From Phialocephala subalpina (Eukaryota; Ascomycota; Leotiomycetes; Helotiales; Mollisiaceae), in assembly GCA_900073065.1 (NCBI GenBank), contig FJOG01000003.1:849128-913127 (forward strand): DNA of 64,000 bases, in the 5' to 3' direction. The position numbers and the translations under genes are program-made. The notes beneath the pieces were generated by a model. That model was given only the letters and a program-made list of their open reading frames with translations, was not told the DNA's origin and did not search any database. Shown here piece by piece: positions 36,420 through 47,385 of the stretch (positions are counted from its first letter, which is position 1; each line of letters starts with the position of its first letter).

Positions 36420-37812
36420 CTAAGGTTCTATACTCGATATCTCAGTCGACATCTCAGTCGACATTTCTTCTGAATTCGGGAGATCTGCGAGAGCCGGCGA
36501 AAAGAACAAAGCCCCAGAGATTGTTCCACGAAGAGTATATACGGAAGCGACTATCCAGAACAATACGACTATGACAGTAAATATCTAATATGCGGATTAG
36601 CCTCGAAGTCTATTATGTGAAACAAAGGCAGTTATCGAAGACTTACAGTTCCGAGAACATCAAAAAACCTCGACGGCATTTCCTGTCCTAAGGTTATAGT
36701 TGAGCCCGTGAAGACACCGGTCGCAAATACGATACTCCACCAACCCATGTTGAACGGAGATCTTGATCTCCCAAAAGAAGCCAAAGCCCAAGCTAGCCAC
36801 GCAAGCGCGAATCCCCACATCAGAAGAGCCGTTAGGAAGCCAAATACATACACAATCTGGCCAGCAGAGGGTATAATTGTGTTCGTCTCTGGGAAGACTC
36901 TCAATGCAACTTCGCCCATCTTCATGATCCCGAACCCTCCTTCGCCAAGCGGACCCAGGGGGAGGAAAACTGAGGAAATGACGGCAGGTGGAGGAAGTTT
37001 GTGTATTGTTAAACGATGGTAATATAGCACCAACGTGAAAATTGCAAGCGGCACACCAATTCCCCAGAGGATATAGCTGACAACCAGAGTCCAAAGAGCA
37101 TGTGTTGGATTGGGCAAAGCGCCTGCGACCATACCTCCGGTTGCTGCACAAATAACTGCTGTAACGATAGGCAGCAGCCATAGCGTTGTCACCGAGGCGA
37201 TATCAGTCTTGTGAACAGACATCCTGCGTTCAGCCATTAGAAAACGATGTAGTTGAGATTTGGGTATAACCAGAGACGTACATGGTAAAGGGTAGATAGA
37301 AACAGACAGCCACCGATGTCACCACTTCGATCCACCACAAGGTCCAAGCCAGAGTTACTGCCCAAGGACCCCAGGCTGGAACGCAAACGTTTATGATCAT
37401 CTCAACGAGGATGCCAAGGCTCATAGGGCAGGTTCCCAGAAATAGCGATTCGGTCGAGTGGTTTAACATGGCTTGCCATATTTCGGGATAGAGGATGTAT
37501 CGCAAGGCTGAGATCAAGCAGAAAAGAATAAATAATACAAGGTCAAAAACGAATATGATGATTGATAATTCATACAGCCATGTTCCGTTGTATGGCAGTT
37601 TGAAGAGCAGAACCGCAATGATGCCGGTTCCCATGGTAATGGCAAACCATCTGTAGCAAGAGATCAGAGACTAGGTTCAAATTACGTCCTGATACCAGGG
37701 GAACTTACGAAGGAGTAAAGTTGCGAACTATTCTTCGAAACCTTGACTTAAAGCTAACTGGAGTGTTCTCTGAATTGGGACGCGGCGGCTGCTGGGTAAC
37801 TGCAGGGCTCAT
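36420..37812 (-). CDS. SSU1/TehA-type sulfite or C4-dicarboxylate transporter
   Basis: Four exons: 37812-37709, 37650-37282, 37223-36647 and 36584-36420; 404 aa. The sequence is almost entirely hydrophobic, with about ten predicted spans. Family blocks are visible: PSWFAITMGTGIIAVLLFKL after a short cytosolic N terminus, LPFTMMSVHKTDIASVTTLW, LLPIVTAVICAATGG, and GPLGEGGFGIMKMG. This family (Pfam SLAC1/Mae1/Ssu1/TehA) includes the fungal sulfite efflux pump SSU1 and malate permeases, which act at the plasma membrane; the substrate cannot be told. The C-terminal tail contains an STEMSTEIS repeat from a near-perfect 12-bp tandem duplication (about 36441-36464). It is intact while flanked by pseudogenes on both sides. 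Confidence 0.9.
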
Positions 37813-38657
37813 ATCGATTTGAATTCTGGCAGGTGTTCGAATTTCTCTTCAAGGATTTCCCGACTGTGTTATTGATTTGGGTTCTGGCTGATGGATGTGA
37901 AATTTACCTTCGAGGAGTTCCTGGCTATAATTATATATACAAAAAAATGTCTGGAGACAGAGCACCTCCATCACTGCTCATAGCAGTCGGCCCTGGTCCG
38001 ACTCACGATGCTCAGGGGCATCTGGATTGGAAATCAGCGAAATCCCGAAAGGATGTTTACATGGGTGTCAGTAAAGGTTGGCAGACCGCCTTTGGCAGAA
38101 GTTTCTCCGCGGAGACGAATTGGGTTTAGACCCCGCACATCTTCCGCCGCGTAAATTTTTCCAGGGCCCCGCCCCGGTCAGTGTACGAAAGGTACCTTCT
38201 CCGTCTCAAGCGAAATCCCGCTTCAAAGCCCGTCACTTGTTATGACTAACACGACGTCATTTTTTTCGAGTTTCGAGAAGGTAAGGTGCTGACTCTTTTC
38301 AGGAGGCACAACGATGGTATTGTATTAGAAGGATTTTGCAACCCGAACACTCCAAACTTTTACCTGATTTCCTGTCGAAATCGCCCTGAAATAGAATGCT
38401 AGCGTGCACATTTTATGAAAAAAATGCGCCTGTTGCTCCCCTAGAATCCCCTGCAATTTTTACTTTGCACACCCAATGCCTAGCGTACTACTTTTGGTTA
38501 TAATAGTGGATTTTGGGTGGTGAAAAGGCCAAATATCAGCTTTTATTGAACGTTTCGAGTAGAATTTTGCTCGAGACGTTCAGTTATTTCCATCACTCAA
38601 AACTCAGCTGGGATGCACGCTAAAGCTTCGCGGAGGCTAGGGTAGCCGCGCCGTCGC
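37813..38657. other. Intergenic with imperfect inverted repeat
   Basis: Contains the transporter promoter and an imperfect hairpin: GAACGTTTCGAG at 38548-38559 and CTCGAGACGTTC at 38570-38581 (one mismatch, 10-nt loop). Similarity extends loosely outward. No gene recognised. Confidence 0.45.
38548..38581. repeat. Imperfect inverted repeat (12-bp arms)
   Basis: The arms are complementary at 11 of 12 positions around a 10-nt loop. It could be a fragment of an old mobile element end or a hairpin; neither is supported by other features. Confidence 0.5.
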
Positions 38658-40285
38658 ATGCTCCCCTCTGCTCCTTCGTCAACCTTTTTCAGTCACTTCC
38701 AAGATGCGAAATACCCTTTGCGCATTTACACCTCGGCCATGACATCCCTTTTCAAACGGGCGAAGAGTGCTATTCGAAGGCCACCCGCGCCAATGCGCTT
38801 TCCAATCAAGGGTTTCGAAGTGGTCAGCGAATCGGAAGTGCTAGAAGAAGAAGCATTCGATGAGTTCAAAGCCGAACGATACTATCCTATGATTATCGGC
38901 GAGGTATTTGCATCTAAGTACTAAATTATTACAAGCTCGGATTTGGACTTACATTTATTGAATAGTTAGCTCGTGATCTATAATATATCTATGCCAAATA
39001 GGCTGAATTAATGGATTACAATAACTAACAAAACTAGAGTATATTAGTACATCGCCTTAAAAGTATATACGCGCGGGGAAAACAAACAAGAAGAGTTTAA
39101 TATTTATCAACATCTCAGCAAGGCCAATCCCTCGCACTCAGGCCATCCTTATGTTCGGACCGCCTTAGATACATTCACCATTCCCCGGGTTGGGAGCGAT
39201 CATCACTGCCTCGTTCAGAAACCCATGTGGGAGAGTTTCAGAGATCTTCTGTATCGCAACCCGACGCAACGGCTCACAGAAGAACTTCTTAAAGGAGGCC
39301 TAATGCAAGTTCTTTTCGCACTTGATTACCTACACGCTAAATGCAAGCTAGTTCACACAGGTACGACAGTTTATATCCTCAAATAGTGCTACTTAAGCTA
39401 ACACGCTCCATGAAGATATCAAAGGCGACAACATCCTCCAAGAAATTGAGGATCCTTCCATCTTAGACACCTTCACCAAAGCCGAAATGGAGCAACCCTC
39501 TTCACGAAAATTCGTCAACAGCATGCCAGTGTATGCATCAAGACGGTTCGACATGCCCAAAACTTTGGGAGAGCCGTACTTTGCGATTTCGGCTCAGCAG
39601 TCCCTGGAGATGTGCCGCAAGTTCACGATGCTCAGCCGAATGTTTATAGATCTCCGGAGGTGATGCTGAAGACGGAATGGAGCTATTCTGTCGACATTTG
39701 GAATGTTGGAGTCATGGTTAGCAACTTCGCCATCCGTAACCCCTTACCCTTTTCTTTCCATCGTATGAGTTCTGACCATATTTTGTGAGAATCAGATCTG
39801 GGATCTGTTTGAGGGCAAGCACTTGTTCTACGGTAATGATACGGATGGCAAGGGATATTCGACTCGTGCACATCTTGCAGAGGTAATTAGGATGCTAGGT
39901 CCTCCCTTACTAGAACTACTTGAACGTGGGGAGCGGAGCGCCGAATTCTTTGATGAGCATGGTATGCACCTTTCCCTTCGCCAGATTCCTACCTCCGTCT
40001 CTTACACAACTTTCTCTCAATTCACGAGCTCTCCCTTCCCAATATTCTCTCATTTCCAAATTTCTTTAACCATAAATATTAATCATCTTCATGCATGCAG
40101 GCAAATGGAAAGCAGAAGTAGACATACCCTCAAACACAAGTCTGGAAAAATCCGAAGAGTTTCTGGAAGGAATCAACAAATTGATGTTTATGCGTTTCGT
40201 AAGAGGAATGCTTCAATGGCGACCAGAGGATAGAAAGACGGCGAAGGAATTTCTCGAGGATCCGTGGCTCAATAACGAGATTTAA
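38658..40285 (+). pseudogene. SRPK-like serine/threonine kinase pseudogene
   Basis: The first exon begins MTSLFKRAKSAIRRPP at 38739 (or 81 bp upstream at 38658) and is a good match to the fungal SRPK-like kinases. After GEVFASKY it meets TAA at 38922-38924, an inferred Trp-to-TAG change at 38963-38965 and a frame gap, so the glycine-rich loop is destroyed. The sequence becomes readable again from about 39060: YVRTALDTFTIP, LMQVLFALDYLHAKCKLVHT, and DIKGDNIL (HxD-type catalytic loop) with real-looking introns at about 39361 and 39718. A one-base shift near 39560 separates MPKTL from DFGSAV (DFG). The C-terminal lobe to ENDPWLNNE-like residues at 40285 is well preserved. The AT-rich region 38925-39060 looks like C-to-T/G-to-A decay. 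Kinase activity is not possible as written. Confidence 0.8.
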
Positions 40286-40407
40286 TGAAAGCTCTTTCCT
40301 AGCTCAAAATGTTTCAATGAGGATTAAGAGTGTTTTCTTACTCCCTGGACTCTGAATTAATACTCGTCTCTGTGAAATGGGACTACCTGGCACACGATCA
40401 CAACCCG

Positions 40408-40521
40408 TTGAGAGAATGGCACAAGGGCAAATATATCCTCGGTAGAACAACCCTCTTCAAGCGAAGCCGCCAAGAACTTACAAGTGGCGTAAGATATATT
40501 TTGGAAATTGGGAGGCTCTAG
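40408..40521 (+). repeat. Copy 1 of duplicated unknown tail motif
   Basis: Translates as LREWHKGKYILG...RSRQELTSGVRYILEIGRL then a stop. It is clearly related to copy 2 at 40655-40759 (LREWHKSRDIPSR...RRQELYDGVKYYF). I do not recognise the family; both copies look like C-terminal ends of lost genes. Confidence 0.5.
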
Positions 40522-40654
40522 AGAAGCAAGAAGCAGATGCGGCAGAGGTTAAATCATCACGAGGTCCCCGGGCTAGAAGACTGGCTGCAGAGGAAAACCC
40601 AGCCTCAAGATGCATCTTGATGATGGAACGCTAGGACTAGTCTCCGCGGAAGGA

Positions 40655-40759
40655 TTGAGAGAATGGCATAAGAGCAGAGATATTCCTAGTAGAGTACTCG
40701 CCGATCAACGTCGTCAAGAACTTTACGACGGCGTGAAATACTATTTTGGCGACCGGTAG
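40655..40759 (+). repeat. Copy 2 of duplicated unknown tail motif
   Basis: Ends in VKYYFGDR followed by TAG at 40757-40759. The codon frame is open through the whole motif but has no credible start codon or upstream exon nearby. See copy 1. Confidence 0.5.
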
Positions 40760-40973
40760 GAGTTGTTTATAGTTCGGAGTGCAGGATTTCGTAAGGCAGC
40801 TACATTGCGAACCCGAAAGAGACACAAGCATTAGATTATATAGGAAGAAAAAGCCCCAAAAATATTTTGTCGAAGCACTCTACAACCTTTTCGTAGTCAA
40901 GTTTATCGACAGAATCAGCCATTGCAGGGGGGTCAGCCACGCCAGCGAATTCAGCCATGCTACGAGAACCACC

Positions 40974-41910
40974 ATGTCCACAGAACCATCCTTCTACCTG
41001 TTCCCAGATCTTCCGTCTGAACTTCAGCTCATGATCTAGGAATTCACTCTCAAGCCTAGATATCTATGCCCACTGTGCACTGCGACACCGACACCGACAA
41101 TGCAATAACATTCTCGGGATGACCAGATGTTGGCAGCGCTCTGCCCAGTGTTCTTCAAGTTGATAAACGATCCAGAAACCATTTCCTCCGTCAATATCCA
41201 GCGCTGTTTTGAGGCAAATACAAGAAACACAGTGGTGGTATCCGTACAGAACCTGAATTTGAAAAAGTGAGAATCAATGTAGCTATTGATATCCTTGTCA
41301 TTGATGGTGTCAGCTGTTATGCTGGGCACGGTATTGATTGGCCATTCTCGACGTTCGCGTTATCCACTACTGAAGAAGACCTGACCACCATACAACATAT
41401 AGCCATGCTGAACGCCAAATACTTTCCAAGCACGTTCAAGACCCATTCCACGTCTTCGGATTATTCCGCGATCTATAAGCTTCGTGGCCTAGAGACTGCT
41501 CTGGTAGTCAGGGACATTGTCATGTGTTCTTCTCTGCCTGGTACGCCAGGTCCCTTATCTTGAACGAATGGAATCCTTCATCTCCCATGTCAAGACGACC
41601 TTCCGGAAACTGACGTAGCAACGCCTAGACTGGAGGGCTCCAAAGGCGCAGGAGTTCGACGTGGAAACCATCGAACAGGGCTCGAGACTACGGAATCCAT
41701 ATTGGTTCTGCAGGTATGTAATGAAACTCTCATCTGTGAGCCTGCAACTTCAAGAAACTTGTCTTTGAAGCTATCGATGCCTCTGCATGGCACGACAATG
41801 CATCAAAAAGGTACAAAGCAGCAAGGAGATTTGAGTTCATACCGTAGCAATGCTTGGTTGAAAAGCAGCGCGCTACATGCAAGCCACATGCGGGAGAAAG
41901 CCGCACGGTA
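40974..41910 (+). pseudogene. 2EXR-domain protein pseudogene
   Basis: The start MSTEPSFYLFPDLPSELQLMI is the typical opening of 2EXR-domain proteins, a large fungal family of unknown function. It is stopped by TAG at 41037-41039 at the position normally occupied by Trp, followed by EFTLKPR. More stops follow in that frame (about 41105). A later segment, FEKVRINVAIDILVIDGVSC, WPFSTFALSTTEEDL and KLRGLETALVVRDIVM, continues the family sequence in another frame (41260-41560), then TTFRKLT meets a TAG at about 41615. A weak final exon (DASAWHDNASKRYKAARRFEF) may end near 41850. Right border is approximate. Several breaks mean no functional protein. Confidence 0.75.
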
Positions 41911-43174
41911 GGATCGTGGGGACGGCCGGGGCCTGGATCTTCAGCCATGCTTAAGCTCCACAATGGCTTTTCAGGGACAGCTGATGAGATTGTGTATCAT
42001 ATCTGATCTAGGCTAAAGCAGGGAAGTGATCTATCGTCATGGTATGGTAATCACGAACATTTTTCGGGCACGAACATCATTCGTCAAAGACGCAGGACTT
42101 TGCTCATTCAGGACATATGTGGAGCTGAGGGTTGAACTATTGTATTTGTTCAGACGTAAAATGAAGTTTGATGAGGGAATTGTAAGAATTATTCGAGCAC
42201 GGAATGAGTTGGGCTGGAAGGAAGTAGTAGCGGTAGTAGTAGTATTGATTTGCGACCAGCGGAGTACAGGCGGAGCCTGTAGTCCTAGGACCTTCCAAGG
42301 GGTACGGGGTCGTGCTAAGCTATGGATTTTACATACAAATTGCAGTACCTCGCATAACTATTTCTGAAAGCATTTCATGTAAAGATGCGCATGGTAAATG
42401 ACTTGACGATAGAATGCCCTTCCCCGCCAGTTGGGCCGAGCTCCTGAAGTGAAAGATGGTTGGTAGACCGAGAAGTTGTGCCCGAAGGCGAACATGTTGC
42501 AGCCTCACGGCTCGAGTACGTGAGCCGCAGGGGCTGCGAAGGTTCGAGGCCTAATGGCTGACAGCTAGGAAAGATGTAGGTTATAACACAAAGAAAAGTA
42601 TAAAAGCACAGTAGCAAAGTGGGCTGGAAGGAAGGATGCAGGAAGAAAGCTTATTCGGCACGGGTTGAGGACGTTCCCTCTCGATCTGTGAGGAGTGCCG
42701 TGGTCTCTCTCGAAGCTGCAACAAAGGAAGGAGCAATTCAGTTATGTTCTTTCCACAAACGAAACGGTAGAAGCTCCGCTGCCAATTCATAATTTTTGAA
42801 CGGAGTTTCCGTAGTCTTTCTTTGACGGCCCACGTGATCTGGTTTCATATTCTCTTGAGAAATCAATTCTTGCCCAGAACGGAGGTCGGTAGCTGCGGTG
42901 CAGTTTCTAGCATATTCCACAAAAACTCTTCAACTCAATTCATTATCAAAATTTGCTAATGAAATTGCATTACCGGATGGTGTATCTCTCGTTAAGCGAG
43001 AGTAAAGGGGGCGTCCAAGCGGAGTGGCAAGTCCTTCAGAGAAGATCTCTCTGGAGCTCCATCGTGTTCCCAGCTCACCTATCGCAATAACACGAAAAAG
43101 CATGACAAACATCAAGAAAATCACTGCACCTTCAAACTCTCTCCTCCACCACCAAGAACAATTTCATAGGTCAC
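41911..43174. other. Intergenic region after the decayed block
   Basis: About 1.3 kb, 3' of the lectin gene. Short ORFs on both strands lack motifs. I looked for a tRNA near 42540 because of a GGTTCGAG string, but no cloverleaf is evident. Confidence 0.45.
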
Positions 43175-44375
43175 TTATCCAAGTCTTTCCCATCCACCCC
43201 AAGCAGCTCCGTCCCACCACTTGTGATAGACCGCGTCATCTGTTCCGATGCCGAAGATGTCGAGTCGGTTCGGACCCCAGGAGACAGGAGTAGGGGCGGA
43301 AAGCAGCACGCCTCCGAGACTCTCCCAACTTGTAGCCCAAACACCGGAGGCATACCATTTATGGTACATGGCGCCATTAGTCCCAATTCCCTTTCATCTA
43401 TCAGTACCACCATTGACACCAAACGGCAAACCCAATACTGGAAGGAAGAGGACTTACAAAGACATCAAGCCTCCCAGGACCCCAAGAAACCACACTAGGC
43501 TCCGAAGTAAACACACCACCGAGACTTGACCACCCACTCCAACTCAACCCATTCCAATGATTCCACCACAGCGCATTATCCGTACCGCGACCGAAGACGT
43601 CTATCTCGTCATCACCCCAAGATGTAGCAGCCAGGTTGGATGTGAAAATCCCGCCGAGGGAGACCCATCCTGACCAGCCCGTAGTCGGGTTATACGACTT
43701 GTGATAGGCGCCGGAGCTCGTGCCGAGTCCGAAGAGATCGAGTGTATTCGGAGCGTAGGAGATTGAGGTTATGGGTGAGGTGAAGACTCCGCCGAGGGAT
43801 TCGTAACCGTTCCACTTGAGGAAATGTTAGTGGAAGAGTAAGTGAAGGGGATCCGGGGAGGAGACGCACGTTACCACCATTCCACCATTCATGATAGCAA
43901 GCTGAGTTTGTACCGAGACCGAAGTAATCTAGACGATTGGCAGACCAGGCAGTAACATCCAACTTGGATGTAAAGACTCCACCATGACCTTCCCATCCAG
44001 ACCAACTGCTTCCATCCCACCCTGGAAAGACTTAGTCATTGAAATTTTGTTTCATGTGGAATGTTTTTACACTTATGCCAAGCACCACGATCAGTTCCCA
44101 ACCCAAATACATCCAAGCGGTTGGCGCTCCATGAAGCAACAGTGGGAGGCGAGGTCAGGACTCCGCCCAAGGACTCAGGGCCTCCCCACTGTGAAGAGCT
44201 CGTCAATTTTCATGTAGATACAGAACGATTTGGAGATACTGACATGGCTTCCATCCCACCAGATATGTTGAAGATCTCTATTAGCGGTGCCGGTTCTGAA
44301 GACGTCGAGGCGATTTGGACCCCAGGAAACAGCCGCGATGACTGCTGTCAAGATGGATCCTGTTGCCGCAACCAT
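43175..44375 (-). CDS. Seven-bladed PLL/DUF346-type beta-propeller lectin-like protein
   Basis: Five exons: 44375-44244, 44188-44071, 44021-43870, 43814-43458 and 43390-43175, 324 aa, all in frame. The whole protein is seven tandem repeats of about 45 residues with the consensus [23 protein letters not shown], followed by [13 protein letters not shown]. This is the repeat of DUF346 and of the Photorhabdus PLL lectin family, where seven copies close into a beta-propeller with sugar pockets between blades. Blades 1 and 4 diverge most ([24 protein letters not shown]). There is no signal peptide, so the product is probably cytosolic or released by a non-classical route. Fungal relatives are considered defence lectins binding fucose or methylated sugars; the ligand here is unknown. 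Introns interrupt blades within the repeat, not at their borders. Confidence 0.9.
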
Positions 44376-45978
44376 GTTTGCTTGTATAAGTTTGTTGTTT
44401 CAAGACTTGAAGCTTCTGCTTCGTGGAGATAATGGGATTTGGCGAGACTTTATGCTCCGTTGAGAATGGTCATATGAATGAAAGCGAGACGCGTGACCAC
44501 TAGGCACGAAAAGGTTTGATCACGATCATGCATACTAATATTGAGTTTGATGTATTATCCCGTACTCAGGAGGCAATCCTCCTCGTACGCGAGTAACCGT
44601 GAGAAGGTTGCGTTTGAAGAATGCGTGATCAACTCGTCCGAAGCCTTGCAGCTTCAATCAGGAGACGAACCAAACTGTCTAGTAGACTGTTACCAGTCAT
44701 TCTAGAGGTCCAAGAGCACATGCCTTCAGCGCTCGCATACTTGCATCTGAATGTGTAAGTTAAGTAACACCTAAAAATCCACGACTCCCTGTCCCGAACT
44801 GAAGAGGAGTGAGCAACGAAATTCTATCTAGATCACTTGATGACCATGTTTTCAGAAATTAAAATTTCCAAGAAACGTACATTAATCGAACGTGCTTCGG
44901 TATCATCACTATCGCATCCTACTCAAGCTGTACAGAGGAAGGCATGATATACCTACCCCACAGAACGGGAAGGATTAAAGGAACGGCCGCACAAATTTTG
45001 TGCTACAAGTGCAAATGTATTTGATGGGAAACAGGATATTTGCAACGTAACTTGTACCACTCGATCTCGTATAGAAATGAGCTTTACTCGCGACTTTTCT
45101 CTGTTGGCCATCGGTGAATGTACACTCTCGTCACACAACGGCAGTTTGCATGTGTGACTTGACAGTCAGATGGTTGATCAGCAGCTCAGAAATCCGCGAA
45201 TAACGACATTCTATTGCTGAATGTTGCCTTGGACTTCAATCACGTTCCCTTGGCTGTCCTACTGGTATCACAATAGAATTTTGTGGTTGTTTTTGACTTC
45301 CAGAATGAAGAAAGGGGTAAAAAGGGTGCATGTAGCCCGTGCGCGCCTTAGCGAGAGGCGGGGTGAACTCAACCCCGGATTTATTTAACCTTCACCCTTT
45401 CTCTGCTGCAGTCCAATGCAAATATCTCCTTAATCTCACCTGTAAAGGAATTCAAGAGCTGGGAGGCTAGATCTCGTTTCTATCAGGAAAGTACCAAACG
45501 CCACATGGCCAATGAAGTCCTTTATCACTAGCGAGTCTTCAATTCATGGTGTCTTGCGTTCTCGTTCTCCCTCTCTCGTTTCTCCGTTCATGAAGATTGC
45601 CCAAAGAAAAAAGATGACGGAGGCACAACTATTTAGTTGGCGTCGGTTTACACGCGTACACGTCGTATCGAAGCTCCAGTCACGATGATGCCGAAAGGTG
45701 GAATTGAACGGCGCCAGAGCTAAAATCTCACTTACCGATATACCGGTGCTGGGGAAGAGAGCTTCATCGTGACCACCAAGATCGTAAAATACAACCATTA
45801 GAGCTTTCGGGTAGAAGGAATGTGCCTTTAGAAAGTCCGCGGCGTTCATTATCTCCGTCTATTCCCCAAAATGCCAGTCATTGATTTTCTGACTTGCTCG
45901 TTCACGACGTTCTCCTGAGAACAATTGTATTCCACCATTACATCACCCTCCTGTCTTCGGTACAATAAAACCAAAAAA
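44376..45978. other. Intergenic between lectin and FAD monooxygenase genes
   Basis: 1.6 kb between divergent genes. Minus-strand ORFs at about 45544-46175 overlap the monooxygenase promoter and lack motifs. Nothing else recognised. Confidence 0.45.
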
Positions 45979-47276
45979 ATGTCACAACCTACCCTAAATA
46001 TCGTCATAGCAGGCGGATCTCTTGGGGGTCTCATATTCGGCATCGGCCTCCAAGCCGCCGGCAACATCGTCACCATCTTCGAACGCCGACCCAACTCTGC
46101 TATGCTCGGTCTCGGTGCCGGCCTCTCCTGCGCACCAGAAATGCAAGAATTCATGGCCAAATACGATCTCACCAAAGAACCATACAGCTTAGATACGAAT
46201 GAATATCAATTCATCAATTCGAAAGATGAGATGATTAGACACGCGAATATGGAGCAGAGGAGCACGACTTGGGATGTGTTGTATTATAGGCTGAGAGCTA
46301 ACTTTGATGGATTGAGGGTGGGGTATTGCTCTGTTCCGGATTTTTCTGGGAGGAGGAAGGGGGTGTATAGGGATGGGTGTACGGTTACTGGTGTGAAAGA
46401 GATTGGTGAGGGGGTGAGGGTTGAGTACCGGGACGAGAATGGAAGTGAGAAGAGCATGGATGTAGATCTTCTCATTGCTGCTGATGGACCGAGTTCCAGG
46501 ATCAGAGATATCTTCCTTCCGGAGATGGAGAGGAGGTTCATCCACATTGCTTGGCGAGGGACTGTCCCTCTGAAAGATATCTCAGCGGAATCTCAGGCGA
46601 AACAGAGAAATATTCCAACATTATGCTTAATCGAGAACAGCGCAACAATCTTGTTCGTTCTCTCCCTCTAAGGCGCTGTGACACCAACTGACGAACTGCC
46701 AGATATCCCATTCCTGGTGCAAACGGATCTCTAGACCCAAAAGACCAACTCTACAATTGGGTCTGGTACCGCGTCATCTCCCAAGACTCCCCAGAATACA
46801 AAGAAATCATGACCGATAAAGACGGCAAGCTCCATCGCGTCTCTGTTCCCTTAGGCAAGATGCAACCATTAGTCGTCTTGAAACAGAAGACACTCGCAGG
46901 TCAGCTCTTGTCGCCGTCAAGTGCGGAAATCGTCCAAAAGACCAAAGATCCATACATCCAAGCCATCACCGACTGCATCTCGCCAAAAACTTTGTTCTTA
47001 GATGGTAAAGTGCTGTTGGCAGGTGACGCAGTAGCGTCGTTACGCCCGATGGCCGGGCTGGGAGTGAATTCTGCAGCTAGAAGTGCCATGATGTTGCTTG
47101 ACGCTTTGGAGGGGAGGATGACGTTAGCGGAGTGGGAGAAGGATATTTTGGCATATGCAAGAGATGCGAGGGCGATGGGGATTACGAGGGAAAGTACGTG
47201 GAAGATGAAGAAAGCGAGTGATGTGAAGGAGGAGGGACCACCGGCGGGATTTCGGACGAAAGTGAATAAGATTTGA
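45979..47276 (+). CDS. FAD-dependent aromatic hydroxylase-like monooxygenase
   Basis: Two exons (45979-46652 and 46703-47276, a 50-nt intron), 415 aa. The FAD-binding signature is IVIAGGSLGGLIFGIGLQAA near the N terminus, with Glu in IFERR binding the ribose. The mid-protein DG motif is LLIAADGPSSRIR, and the C-terminal GD motif is VLLAGDAVASLRPMAGLGVN. This is the class A flavoprotein monooxygenase layout (salicylate, 6-hydroxynicotinate and 2,6-dihydroxypyridine hydroxylases). These add one hydroxyl group to aromatic rings with NAD(P)H and O2. Substrate is not deducible. No targeting signal. The start ATG lies next to a CCAAAAAAATG context. It is convergent with the ABC transporter gene, with only 109 bp between stop codons. 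Confidence 0.9.
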
Positions 47277-47385
47277 ACATCTTAGGCTTCTGGGACATGG
47301 AACAGCACCCAACTCAAGCTGTTACCTTGGGAATAATAGTATGAGTTTTCTTCCCATGTACTCACCAAGCGTCGGATTGAACAGT

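Noticed and set aside
42530..42570. Possible tRNA T-arm (GGTTCGAGGCC)
   Set aside because: No matching acceptor stem, anticodon arm or D-arm could be drawn around it.
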